This document shows, one piece after another, positions 23,968-32,489 of a stretch of DNA of 32,706 bases. The notes under the pieces are model-generated. The model searched no databases, had not been told where the DNA came from, and saw nothing but the letters and a program-made list of their open reading frames with translations. Source of the DNA: Bacteroidota bacterium (GTDB lineage: Bacteria > Bacteroidota > Bacteroidia > Flavobacteriales_D > Sanyastnellaceae). Positions within the stretch are counted from its first letter, which is position 1. The number at the start of each line of letters is the position of its first letter. The DNA is taken from the NCBI GenBank assembly GCA_002746975.1, contig NVXE01000008.1, forward strand, positions 945-33,650, written 5' to 3'. A program made the position numbers and the translations under genes.

Positions 23968-25341
23968 TTATGCAAACATTAACAAGTAAACTGCAGCTCC
24001 TGCAAAATACCCAGCAACGGCTAACAAGCTTATGTTCTTTAAGTACCAAACGAAATCAATCCTTTCAAGCCCCATAACAGCTACTCCAGCAGCAGAACCG
24101 ATTATCAAAGCTGAACCACCAGTACCAGCACAGTACGCCAAAAACTGCCAAAAGTGTCCATCCTTTGTGAATGCCATTGACCATTCATCAGTTGCCGCTT
24201 CTAACGGAATAACATCATACATGCCCATAGAGGCTGCTACTAATGGCACGTTATCTACTATAGCTGAGAATAATCCTATAGACATGTTAATCAGGTACAC
24301 ATTATTTAGAGCCTCTCTGAGGGAGTCAGCCGCAAGTAGTAAGTGACCGGCCTCCTGTAATGCAGCTACTGCTAAAAGAATTCCTAGAAAAAACAAAACT
24401 GACGCTGTATCAATTTTTCGAAGAACACCGATTACAGAAAGCTGAGTACGTTGCTCACGATTCTTATTGTAGTGAAGTCTTTCTGTAAGTAGCCAAATCG
24501 TACCTAGCGATAACATCATTCCCATAAACGGAGGTAGATGAGTAACCGTTTTAAATACAGGAACGAAAAGCAAACCGCCCACTCCCACTGCAAAAACTAT
24601 ATTTCTTTCTGTATTGGTTGTTGGTTCAAGCCCAGGCTCTCTATGAATAACAGGTCTTTCAACTGTGCCTTTTAAACGGAAAGAAAGAATCGCTAGTGGA
24701 ACTAACATCGCTACAAATGCTGGTAGAATTAAGTGCTTCATAATTACAGAAGTACTCAGCTGCCCACCAATCCAAAGCATGGTAGTTGTGACATCACCTA
24801 TAGGAGACCAAGCTCCTCCAGCGTTAGCCGCAACAACAACCATACCTGCGAACAGCCATCTCGTCTCTTTATCATCTACTAACTTTCTTAGCAGAGATAT
24901 CATAACTATACTTGTAGTTAAGTTATCTAATGCTGCAGAAAAGAAAAAGGTTAAGAAGCAAATAATCCATAGTAATTTAACCTTATTGTGAGTATTAATT
25001 TTATCTGTAATTACTCTAAACCCTTCATGTGCATCTATTAGCTCTACAATGGTCATTGCTCCCAATAGGAAGAAAAGGATGCTCGAAATTTCCTCCATAT
25101 GATGCATAAGTCTATGCTCATAGAAAATCCCTAATGAACCATGCTCACCAGAATTACTAGCTGAAAAATTAGCAAACATCTCACTCAAATGCGCTGGCAC
25201 TTCTTGATAACCCAGCACGAACAAACCCCATAGAACAGTTCCTGTTAAAAGAGCTGTCGCAGCCTTATCAACAGAGATTTTATGCTCGAGAGCAATTGCA
25301 AGATATCCTATTACAAAAACAGCAAGTAAAATATAGTCCAT
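23968..25341 (-). CDS. nhaD: NhaD-type Na+/H+ antiporter
   Basis: A 457-residue polytopic inner-membrane protein that exports Na+ (or Li+) in exchange for protons, important in marine and alkaline settings. Typical motifs are SAALDNLTTSIVM (135-147) with Asp139-Asn140, NAGGAWSPIGDVTTTMLW (173-190), SAIVDNVPLVAASMGMY in the C-terminal half and GTGGSALIIGSAAGVAVMG near the end. The length fits the NhaD branch of the ion transporter superfamily. Its ATG lies five bases after the dehydrogenase stop, so it is the third gene of anmK-dehydrogenase-nhaD. Confidence 0.93.
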   Translation of the reverse strand: MDYILLAVFVIGYLAIALEHKISVDKAATALLTGTVLWGLFVLGYQEVPAHLSEMFANFSASNSGEHGSLGIFYEHRLMHHMEEISSILFFLLGAMTIVELIDAHEGFRVITDKINTHNKVKLLWIICFLTFFFSAALDNLTTSIVMISLLRKLVDDKETRWLFAGMVVVAANAGGAWSPIGDVTTTMLWIGGQLSTSVIMKHLILPAFVAMLVPLAILSFRLKGTVERPVIHREPGLEPTTNTERNIVFAVGVGGLLFVPVFKTVTHLPPFMGMMLSLGTIWLLTERLHYNKNREQRTQLSVIGVLRKIDTASVLFFLGILLAVAALQEAGHLLLAADSLREALNNVYLINMSIGLFSAIVDNVPLVAASMGMYDVIPLEAATDEWSMAFTKDGHFWQFLAYCAGTGGSALIIGSAAGVAVMGLERIDFVWYLKNISLLAVAGYFAGAAVYLLMFA

Positions 25342-25346
25342 AGTAT

Positions 25347-26576
25347 TTAGCTTAAAGTATTTAGTGCTATATCGAAAGCCGTAGCAGTTAACAATGTTGA
25401 GTCAGAGCGCTTTAAATATGTTGCTTCTAATGCTCTACAAATTATCTCTGAAGTATCTCTAAATATAGCTTCGTCAGACATATCTACATTACTGTCACTC
25501 ATTAGATATGCGAAGACTCTTGCCATTCCGCAATTAGCGATAAAATCCGGGATTACTGTAATTCTCTGATCAACAGATTCTGCGATAGATCCGTAGAATA
25601 TTTCCTTATCTGCAAATGGAACATTTGCTCCCGCAGAGATAACTTTAACTCCCGCCTCTATCATTCTATCAACTTGATCTTGAGTCACTAATCTAGAGGC
25701 TGCACATGGTAAGAAGACGTCTGCTTTGATGTCCCAAACTTTAGAATTTATTTCTTCGAATGATACCGCATCGTTAGAAACGAGCGAGTTACCTCGTTTT
25801 GCGAAGAAAAGATCGGATACTTTATCTTCATTCATGCCATCGATATCGATAAGGCCTCCTGCTCGGTCTATAATTCCCACAATTTTCGCTCCAGCTTGAG
25901 TGAGATAGAAAGCTGCCGCTGCCCCTACGTTCCCCCAGCCTTGAATAATGACGCGTTTATCTTTAACGGACCCTCCATAAATATTGTAGAAATGTCGAAC
26001 TGATTCAGAAACGCCATAACCCGTGATGAGATCGGCAACCCTGTACTTGCGATTTATATCGGGAGAGATATTGACATCTTCAACGACCTGTGAAACTCCT
26101 TGACGAAGATTTCCGATTCTGTGAACTTTTTGAGCTTCGTTTGGTTTAAAATGCCCTGTAAAAACACCTTCCTGTGGATGCCACACTCCATTTGCTTCAG
26201 TCATAGGAATCACCTCATGGATTTCATCGACATTCATATCTCCACCCGTTCCGTAGTAATGTTTGAGAAGTGGAGTAACAGCAGTGTACCAACGCTCTAA
26301 AACACCTTTCTTTCTCGGATCGTTAGGGTCAAATTTAATACCCGATTTTGCGCCTCCTATCTGAGGTCCAGAAACGGTAAATTTAATTTCCATAGTTTTT
26401 GCAAGAGACTCTACTTCGCGTTGATCTAGACCCAAATGCATCCTAGTCCCTCCTCCTGCAGCACCTCCCCTGAGCGAATTTATAACAACCCAGCCCATAG
26501 CTTCGGTCTCATTATCCTGCCAGCTAAAAACAATTTCCGGCTTGCGATTTTCGTATGCCTTGAGTAGATGTTTCAT
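25347..26576 (-). CDS. Glu/Leu/Phe/Val dehydrogenase family protein
   Basis: A 409-residue NAD(P)-dependent amino-acid dehydrogenase. The substrate domain has GGAAGGGTRM, as in leucine/valine dehydrogenases. It also has TMEIKFTVSGPQIGGAKSGI with the two expected lysines and GTGGDMNVDE with the catalytic Asp. The C-terminal Rossmann domain has GWGNVGAAAAFYL and ends with PDFIANCGMARV. The substrate is open: the N-terminal motif is leucine-dehydrogenase-like but the protein is longer than those enzymes. I start at the ATG at 26576; an in-frame TTG at 26627 lies upstream of a -7 box. Neighbours are anmK (70 bases before) and nhaD (5 bases after). Confidence 0.9.
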   Translation of the reverse strand: MKHLLKAYENRKPEIVFSWQDNETEAMGWVVINSLRGGAAGGGTRMHLGLDQREVESLAKTMEIKFTVSGPQIGGAKSGIKFDPNDPRKKGVLERWYTAVTPLLKHYYGTGGDMNVDEIHEVIPMTEANGVWHPQEGVFTGHFKPNEAQKVHRIGNLRQGVSQVVEDVNISPDINRKYRVADLITGYGVSESVRHFYNIYGGSVKDKRVIIQGWGNVGAAAAFYLTQAGAKIVGIIDRAGGLIDIDGMNEDKVSDLFFAKRGNSLVSNDAVSFEEINSKVWDIKADVFLPCAASRLVTQDQVDRMIEAGVKVISAGANVPFADKEIFYGSIAESVDQRITVIPDFIANCGMARVFAYLMSDSNVDMSDEAIFRDTSEIICRALEATYLKRSDSTLLTATAFDIALNTLS

Positions 26577-26602
26577 GAAGTACGTATTGAACTTTGGAGC
26601 GG

Positions 26603-26610
26603 CAAAGATA
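26603..26610 (-). promoter_or_regulatory. Candidate -7 box of the amino-acid dehydrogenase gene
   Basis: TATCTTTG on the minus strand matches TAnnTTTG and leaves 26 bases to the ATG at 26576. A TTTG on the same strand lies only 14 bases upstream (26625-26628), closer than usual. It would let the dehydrogenase and nhaD be made independently of anmK. Confidence 0.4.
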
Positions 26611-26646
26611 CTACTACTTCTCTTCAAACTTTTCTTTTTATGGAAG

Positions 26647-27738
26647 TTATGGAAGCCAAACCGCTCCCCCTGAAGACGCCTTAGAAGCTCCGGTTACAGT
26701 TCGAAGAATGTTGGGCTTATTTAGATAGCGAAGTAAGCCTAGGAATGCGAAGGCGTAGGCTTCTTTCCCTTGCGACATTTGAGGGTTTGGGACTTCGAAA
26801 TTAAAGTCTAGGAGTTTTGATAAATTCTGTAGTCTCGTCATTAAGAAGGTGTTGAAAACGCCACCCCCGGTGATTAATACTGTGCCCGAGCTAGGACAAG
26901 CCTCTACGATAGTGCGAGCGATGTATTCTACGGAAGTTCGCATTCTATCTTCAAGTTTCGAGTCAGAATACTTCTTTAAAATCGGTAATACAGACTCGTT
27001 AATCCACTCCATCCCCAAGCTCTTAGGTGTCGGAAGTCCGTGATAGGGTAAAGACATTAGTGAGCTAAAAAGTTCTGGAATAATATCACCCGATAGAGCA
27101 ATATTGCCAGAATCGTCATAATCGAGGTTTATTTCTCGTGACAGATGATTTAAAAGGTTATTGCAAACTCCTATATCCCAAGCCTTAGTTTGGTTACCGT
27201 GGAGATGCGATATATTTGAGAAACCTCCGAGATTAATACACGCCGAGTATTCCGTAAATAAAAGTAAATCGACAAGAGGTACGAGCGGCGCTCCCTGACC
27301 TCCATAAGCAACATCAAGCCGACGTAAATCACAGACCACAGGAAGAGCGGTGAGGGCGGCTAGATCTGCACCTGAACCTATTTGGACTGTATAACCTTCC
27401 TTAGGGTTATGAAAAACCGTATGACCGTGAGATGATAATAAATCCGCCTTTTTATTTATAGAATTAACACACTGTGCAGCGAAATACGCCCAATCTCTAT
27501 CCAATTTATAAACGTCTTCAGACATTAACTTCATACTATTTCTTAATCTATTCTTTAATGAATCTGGAAAATCGAAACAACTGAAATCTTTTATCTCGCC
27601 CTTCCATTCATGCTCACCTTCAATGGAAGTGAACTCACAAAGTGCAACGTCAAGTCCATCCAAAGACGTTCCACTCATCAAACCTATGACTGTCCAAGAC
27701 CTCTTCAAGGGGTCAGTTAATGTATCTTCGCATTCCAT
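26647..27738 (-). CDS. anmK: Anhydro-N-acetylmuramic acid kinase
   Basis: Phosphorylates and opens 1,6-anhydro-MurNAc from recycled peptidoglycan to give MurNAc-6-phosphate. It has 363 residues, as usual. The ATP-binding GLMSGTSLDG is at 19-28, and the catalytic Asp142 lies in DLRRLDVAYGGQGAPLVP. SHGHTVFHNP (103-112), INLGGFSNIS and the C-terminal LITGGGVFN are also typical. The ATG at 27738 is only 11 bases from the divergent acyl-CoA dehydrogenase start, so each gene's promoter lies in or next to the other's coding region. TAATATTG on the minus strand lies just before the start. No other peptidoglycan-recycling gene adjoins it. Confidence 0.95.
   Translation of the reverse strand: MECEDTLTDPLKRSWTVIGLMSGTSLDGLDVALCEFTSIEGEHEWKGEIKDFSCFDFPDSLKNRLRNSMKLMSEDVYKLDRDWAYFAAQCVNSINKKADLLSSHGHTVFHNPKEGYTVQIGSGADLAALTALPVVCDLRRLDVAYGGQGAPLVPLVDLLLFTEYSACINLGGFSNISHLHGNQTKAWDIGVCNNLLNHLSREINLDYDDSGNIALSGDIIPELFSSLMSLPYHGLPTPKSLGMEWINESVLPILKKYSDSKLEDRMRTSVEYIARTIVEACPSSGTVLITGGGVFNTFLMTRLQNLSKLLDFNFEVPNPQMSQGKEAYAFAFLGLLRYLNKPNILRTVTGASKASSGGAVWLP
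27723..27730 (+). promoter_or_regulatory. Candidate -7 box of the acyl-CoA dehydrogenase gene
   Basis: TATCTTCG differs from TAnnTTTG in one position and lies 19 bases before the ATG at 27750. It is within the first codons of the divergent anmK. Confidence 0.3.
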
Positions 27739-27749
27739 TTAGCAATATT

Positions 27750-28892
27750 ATGAATTTCGAACTAACAGAAGAGCAAGTTGCCGTAAGAGATGCAGCAAGA
27801 GATTTTGCACAAAACGTGTTGAAGCCTGGTGTAATCGAACGCGATAGAGAGCAACGTTTCCCCACTGAAGAGGTGAAACAGCTTGGAGAGCTAGGCTTTA
27901 TGGGTATTATGGTAGACCCTAAATACGGTGGTTCTGGAATGGATGCTATTAGCTACGTTCTCGCTATGGAGGAAATAAGTAAAGTTGATGCTTCTACAAG
28001 TGTGATTATGAGTGTCAACAATTCTCTTGTTTGTTATGGTCTTGAGGAATATGGTACAGAAGAGCAAAAGCAAAAATTTCTCACACCTCTAGCAAGTGGT
28101 CAGAAGATAGGCGCGTTCTGCCTAAGTGAGCCGGAAGCTGGATCTGATGCTACTTCTCAACGCACCACAGCAATCGATATGGGTGACCACTACCTTGTAA
28201 ATGGCACAAAGAACTGGATTACTAATGGTGGCACTGCTTCAACGTACATAGTTATAGCCCAAACCGATGTTGAGAAAGGCCACAAAGGCATCAACGCTCT
28301 CATCATTGAGAAGGACATGCCAGGTTTTATGGTCGGAGCGAAAGAAGATAAATTGGGAATCAGAGGTTCCGACACGCACACTTTGATGTTCCAAGACGTG
28401 AAAGTCCCGAAGGAAAATCGACTCGGAGAAGATGGGTTCGGATTCAAGTTCGCTATGAAGACCCTTTCTGGAGGTCGTATCGGCATTGCTGCTCAAGCCC
28501 TAGGAATAGCAGCAGGAGCTTATGACCTAGCTCTAGCATACTCTAAGGAGCGCAAAACGTTTGGCAAAGAAATTTACAAGCACCAAGCAATTAGCTTTAA
28601 GCTCGCAGATATGGCAACCCAAATCGAAGGCGCCCGATTATTAGTTCACAAAGCCGCTGCTCTAAAGGATGCTGGCAAGAATTACGACCTGGCTTCAAGC
28701 ATGGCGAAACTTTACGCTTCTGAAGTAGCTATGATGCAAACCATCGAAGCAGTTCAAATCCACGGAGGATATGGATTCGTTAAAGAATATCACGTAGAGC
28801 GAATGATGCGTGACGCGAAGATTACGCAGATCTACGAAGGGACAAGCGAAGTCCAAAAGATTGTGATTAGTCGCAGCATTCTAAGGGACTAA
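27750..28892 (+). CDS. Short-chain acyl-CoA dehydrogenase (butyryl-CoA dehydrogenase type)
   Basis: FAD enzyme that introduces the 2,3 double bond in short-chain acyl-CoA, passing electrons to ETF. It has 380 residues. The N-terminal alpha domain starts with FELTEEQ, and AFCLSEPEAGSDA and NGTKNWITNG form the flavin and substrate site. The C-terminal domain has RKTFGKEIYKHQAISFKLADMA in pieces. The catalytic base is Glu363 in IYEGTSE, the position used by short- and medium-chain enzymes. The start at 27750 matches the family's N-terminus; the ATG at 27720 would overlap anmK. A branched-chain acyl-CoA role is possible, given the amino-acid dehydrogenase nearby. Confidence 0.93.
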   Translation: MNFELTEEQVAVRDAARDFAQNVLKPGVIERDREQRFPTEEVKQLGELGFMGIMVDPKYGGSGMDAISYVLAMEEISKVDASTSVIMSVNNSLVCYGLEEYGTEEQKQKFLTPLASGQKIGAFCLSEPEAGSDATSQRTTAIDMGDHYLVNGTKNWITNGGTASTYIVIAQTDVEKGHKGINALIIEKDMPGFMVGAKEDKLGIRGSDTHTLMFQDVKVPKENRLGEDGFGFKFAMKTLSGGRIGIAAQALGIAAGAYDLALAYSKERKTFGKEIYKHQAISFKLADMATQIEGARLLVHKAAALKDAGKNYDLASSMAKLYASEVAMMQTIEAVQIHGGYGFVKEYHVERMMRDAKITQIYEGTSEVQKIVISRSILRD

Positions 28893-28926
28893 ACCTTTAT
28901 AGCGCTCTGCTTTAGAGTACTCGTCT

Positions 28927-30342
28927 TTATAGTACCTGCTCGTTTCGAGAATTCCAAACGGTTCGTACGCCATCTAAAGTGGTGACGACTTCTAATTTCC
29001 CGTCCCCATCGAGATCCTGTAAGGATACTTTATCTGCTCGAGTAAGTCCTGAAATACCGACGGGCTCTGCTTCGGCTAGGGTGAGCTCTCGTAGCCATCC
29101 CGAGGAGTCGATAAATAGAACTGTCGTTTTTCCTATCGTATTTGAAATTCTAAAGGCGGGTTTAGAAATTGGAGCTACTCGGACGGGAGTGGAGCCTCGA
29201 ACTTGACCAGTTCGTTTTAATAGGAGTACGGACCCATCATAACAGCCCCCGTAAATGTAATCCCTAGATCCCACTCGAAGATGGGCGAGGTGTTCTATGT
29301 AATTACCTCCTTTAAGAGTTTTAAAATTCCAACCCGTAGTTACTCGACCTTCATCCTTGAGATTAATTAATTTCCCGCTCGCAGTTGCAACTAAAAATCT
29401 GTACTTTTCATTCCTGTCATAATCAAAAACAGCAAATCCCGTAATCTCAGCTTCGTAAGGATACCCCTTCACGTCCTTACCTGTGACGTCTAGTAAATAC
29501 ACGGCTGATGTGGTAGCAAAAGCGGTTTGGTATCTATTATTTGAATACAAATCTACTTCAAACGATTCTCCTAACGGCTTTTCATTCAACGCCTTAGACC
29601 AAACAACATTCCCTCCCTCCCCAATTGCCTCGACAGAAGTATTGACCTCGTTCCAAACAATATCCATATCGCTTCCCGTCCTATGATTCCTAGTCACACC
29701 GAGAGATTCTAGCGTCCCACCAAATGATTCCTCAACATTAATTTTACTTTGAACATCGTCATTCGCTTCACCCCCACCTTCAACAACCTTCGTGTAAACC
29801 ATTCTATCACGAAACCTGTGAGCAATAAAGCCCTCCATATTTAAAGAATCTCCCCAAACCACGACTCGCTCGTCTCCTGACTCAAATTTAAACACCTCCT
29901 TAGTGGCATTGCTATTTAAATGGGTTTTACTCAATCGGACATACGACTCGTCTGAGACTCGCCATTTCGAAGCCATTTGGCCTGGATTATCATCCCAACT
30001 ATCTAAAGCCTCCACACAACCTATCAAATACCCACCTCTATAAGGTTTCGTTTTCAAATTAAACTTAGAACTTAAATCTAATGAGTCCACAATTCGCGCC
30101 ACATGAAATACAAAGTGTTTTGAATTTGAGAACTTGTACAACACCTCATCAACCATAGGGGCCCACCACTCGGCAACATCAACAGGCGACTCCGACGCAT
30201 CCCACCTCTCCCAAACATCCCACGTATCAGAAGCGTAAAGTGTGGGGTTTTCCGACAATTCCCCATCTACATGAGAGCCGAAAAGGAAAAACCAAGTCGC
30301 TACAAGTGCTATAATAAATGAAAATATCGGAAGTAATTTCAT
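28927..30342 (-). CDS. Membrane-anchored or secreted beta-propeller-like protein
   Basis: A 471-residue protein of unknown function. A signal anchor (about 4-22) has no lipobox Cys after it. Residues 30-255 are acidic and Trp-rich and I do not recognise them. From about residue 265 to the end there are repeated blade-like strands such as TSAVYLLDVTGKDVKGYP (278-295), VATASGKLINLKDEGRV and YGGCYDGSVLLLKRTGQV. It ends with a DLDGDGKLE (443-451) calcium-loop-like motif of FG-GAP/VCBS repeats. From memory it resembles the C-terminal part of larger flavobacterial propeller proteins. It is the last gene after recG, ten bases downstream, and converges on the acyl-CoA dehydrogenase. Confidence 0.7.
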   Translation of the reverse strand: MKLLPIFSFIIALVATWFFLFGSHVDGELSENPTLYASDTWDVWERWDASESPVDVAEWWAPMVDEVLYKFSNSKHFVFHVARIVDSLDLSSKFNLKTKPYRGGYLIGCVEALDSWDDNPGQMASKWRVSDESYVRLSKTHLNSNATKEVFKFESGDERVVVWGDSLNMEGFIAHRFRDRMVYTKVVEGGGEANDDVQSKINVEESFGGTLESLGVTRNHRTGSDMDIVWNEVNTSVEAIGEGGNVVWSKALNEKPLGESFEVDLYSNNRYQTAFATTSAVYLLDVTGKDVKGYPYEAEITGFAVFDYDRNEKYRFLVATASGKLINLKDEGRVTTGWNFKTLKGGNYIEHLAHLRVGSRDYIYGGCYDGSVLLLKRTGQVRGSTPVRVAPISKPAFRISNTIGKTTVLFIDSSGWLRELTLAEAEPVGISGLTRADKVSLQDLDGDGKLEVVTTLDGVRTVWNSRNEQVL

Positions 30343-30352
30343 GGTCCTAAGT

Positions 30353-32455
30353 TCAGGAAATTTGACTCCAATTCGGCCTGTCTTTCAAAATTCTATCCAA
30401 ATTAATCTTTAATGTGGAGTGCTCTGCTTTTTCAAGCTCTGCATCTACTTCTAAAACACGTTGAGCCATATATCGGGCAGTTATCATAAGGTCTTTATCC
30501 CTCTGAATGTCAGCCATTTTCAAGTCCGGCAATCCACTTTGTTGAGTCCCCATAATATCCCCAGGCCCACGAATTTCCATATCTACCTCGGCGATTTCGA
30601 ACCCATCATTAGTTCGACACATCGTTTCCAGCCGTCTTCTCGCCTCTTTACTAAATTCATCTTTCGTCATCAAAATACAGTAACTCTGCTCTCCACCTCT
30701 ACCCACGCGTCCACGAAGTTGATGTAGTTGGCTTAAACCAAACCTTTCTGCACTCTCTATCACCATAAGTGTAGCATTAGGAACATTTACACCCACTTCA
30801 ATCACAGTAGTTGCCACTAGAATCTGTGATTCACCACTCACAAATCTACTCATCTCGATATTCTTATCGGCAGGCTTCATTCGACCGTGAACTATTCCGA
30901 TTCTGTATTTAGGAAGCGGGAACCTTCGAGAAATACTTTCGTATCCGTCCATTAAATCTTTGTGGTCGATTGTAGCACTCTCCTCGATTAACGGATAAAC
31001 AAAATATACTTGTCTTCCTTCCGAAATTTGTTTCTCCACGAACGAAAAAACAGATAATCTGCTAGCATCAGTTCTATGAGCGGTTACAATATCTTTTCTA
31101 CCAGGCGGAAGCTCATCTAACACACTTATATCTAAATCGCCATAGGCTGTCATGGCAAGAGTTCTCGGAATAGGTGTTGCTGTCATCACTAAAACGTGAG
31201 GGGCAAGCTTAGCTTTTGCCCAAAGCTTAGATCTTTGAGCCACCCCAAACCTATGCTGCTCGTCAATAACTACAAATCCCAAATTTTTAAAGACGACGGT
31301 AGGTTCTATTAAAGAATGAGTTCCTATGATTAAATCGACACGACCATCAGCTAGCCCCTCTAAAATTGGCTTCCTATCTGACTTTTTAGTAGACCCCGTG
31401 ATAATCTCAACCCGCACGTCCATCTCCCTCAGCAAGTCACTAATTCCTTCAGCATGTTGTCTTGCAAGGATTTCTGTAGGAGCCATAATACAAGCCTGGA
31501 AGCCGTTATCTATGGCTAAAAGAGAAGTCATAAGAGCTACTATAGTTTTTCCACTACCCACATCTCCTTGCAAAAGCCTATTCATGTGTCTCCCAGTATT
31601 AACATCTCCTCGTATCTCTTTAATTACTCTTTTTTGAGCCCCGGTAAGCTCAAAAGGCAAATGTTTCTCGAAAAACTCATTAAATTTATCTCCTACTTTT
31701 TCAAAACGAACACCTGGAAGATCAACCGTCGTTGCTTTTTTATGCCTGAGTAAAACAAGCTGTAAATAAAGTAACTCTTCAAATTTCAATCTCTTCAAAG
31801 CTTTATCTGCCATTAAAGGATTATCAGGTCTGTGGACTTGTTCAAAGGCATCAGACCTTCCAGGCAATCTTAATTCAGTAAGTAAGTTGCTCGGCAACGT
31901 TTCATCAACTCCTCCCTTAACCTCCTCCCAAGCGCCTCTAATTAATCTAGCTAAACCGGAGCTACTTAGCCCCCTAGCTCCTAATTTCTCTGTTGAAGAA
32001 TACACTGGCTGCAATCCACCACCTCGTCTTTTTTCATACAAATCAGCTCTTTCGACTTCTGGGTGCGGCACATTCCATTTCTTCCCGAATCGTGAAGGCT
32101 TACCGTAAATTATCACTTCGATATTTATAGGCAGTGAATTTATTATCCACTTAGCTCCTTTAAACCAAACCAATTCTAGCTCATTCTCCCCATCATTAAA
32201 TACCGCAACTAACCGACTCTGTTTCCCTCCTCCAATTAGAGTTTTCTTAGTGATTTTACCTTTAAACTGAAGAGCAGATGATTCAGCTGTGATATCAGAA
32301 ATTTTATAAAAAACAGATCTATCCTCGTACCGGAATGGAAGATGTTGGATTAAATCGAAATATGTACTAATCCCAAGTTCCGCCTGAAGAAGTTCGGCGC
32401 GCTTCGGCCCTACCCCTTTAAGATAAGCTACAGATGTTTCAAGATTTGTCGACAT
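30353..32455 (-). CDS. recG: ATP-dependent DNA helicase RecG
   Basis: Branch-migration helicase that reverses stalled replication forks. It has 700 residues, full length. The N-terminal wedge/OB domain begins with VAYLKGVGPKRAELL and has FRYEDRS (41-47). Helicase motif I is GDVGSGKT (297-304), motif II DEQH (398-401) and motif III TATPIPRT (425-432). Motif VI lies in QLRGRVGRGGEQ near the C-terminal third. It starts 34 bases after the stop of the upstream E2 gene and is followed ten bases later by the propeller-like gene. Confidence 0.97.
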   Translation of the reverse strand: MSTNLETSVAYLKGVGPKRAELLQAELGISTYFDLIQHLPFRYEDRSVFYKISDITAESSALQFKGKITKKTLIGGGKQSRLVAVFNDGENELELVWFKGAKWIINSLPINIEVIIYGKPSRFGKKWNVPHPEVERADLYEKRRGGGLQPVYSSTEKLGARGLSSSGLARLIRGAWEEVKGGVDETLPSNLLTELRLPGRSDAFEQVHRPDNPLMADKALKRLKFEELLYLQLVLLRHKKATTVDLPGVRFEKVGDKFNEFFEKHLPFELTGAQKRVIKEIRGDVNTGRHMNRLLQGDVGSGKTIVALMTSLLAIDNGFQACIMAPTEILARQHAEGISDLLREMDVRVEIITGSTKKSDRKPILEGLADGRVDLIIGTHSLIEPTVVFKNLGFVVIDEQHRFGVAQRSKLWAKAKLAPHVLVMTATPIPRTLAMTAYGDLDISVLDELPPGRKDIVTAHRTDASRLSVFSFVEKQISEGRQVYFVYPLIEESATIDHKDLMDGYESISRRFPLPKYRIGIVHGRMKPADKNIEMSRFVSGESQILVATTVIEVGVNVPNATLMVIESAERFGLSQLHQLRGRVGRGGEQSYCILMTKDEFSKEARRRLETMCRTNDGFEIAEVDMEIRGPGDIMGTQQSGLPDLKMADIQRDKDLMITARYMAQRVLEVDAELEKAEHSTLKINLDRILKDRPNWSQIS

Positions 32456-32456
32456 A

Positions 32457-32477
32457 GCGGTACGTGCAATCTACCGC
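32457..32477 (-). repeat. Small inverted repeat just before recG
   Basis: GCGGTA (32457-32462) and TACCGC (32472-32477) form a perfect 6-bp stem with a 9-base loop. It lies one base before the recG ATG, in the E2-recG gap. No T run follows, so it is not a normal terminator; a leader hairpin is possible. Confidence 0.4.
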
Positions 32478-32489
32478 ATAAATACGTTG

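Noticed and set aside
25342-25364. Direct repeat AGTATTTAG (25342-25350 and 25356-25364) between the dehydrogenase and nhaD
   Set aside because: Part of it codes the dehydrogenase C-terminus and the sequence is AT-rich; chance is the simpler explanation.
28190-28496. Two antisense open frames within the acyl-CoA dehydrogenase gene
   Set aside because: Shadow frames of a strongly biased coding sequence; neither has a family resemblance or a promoter.
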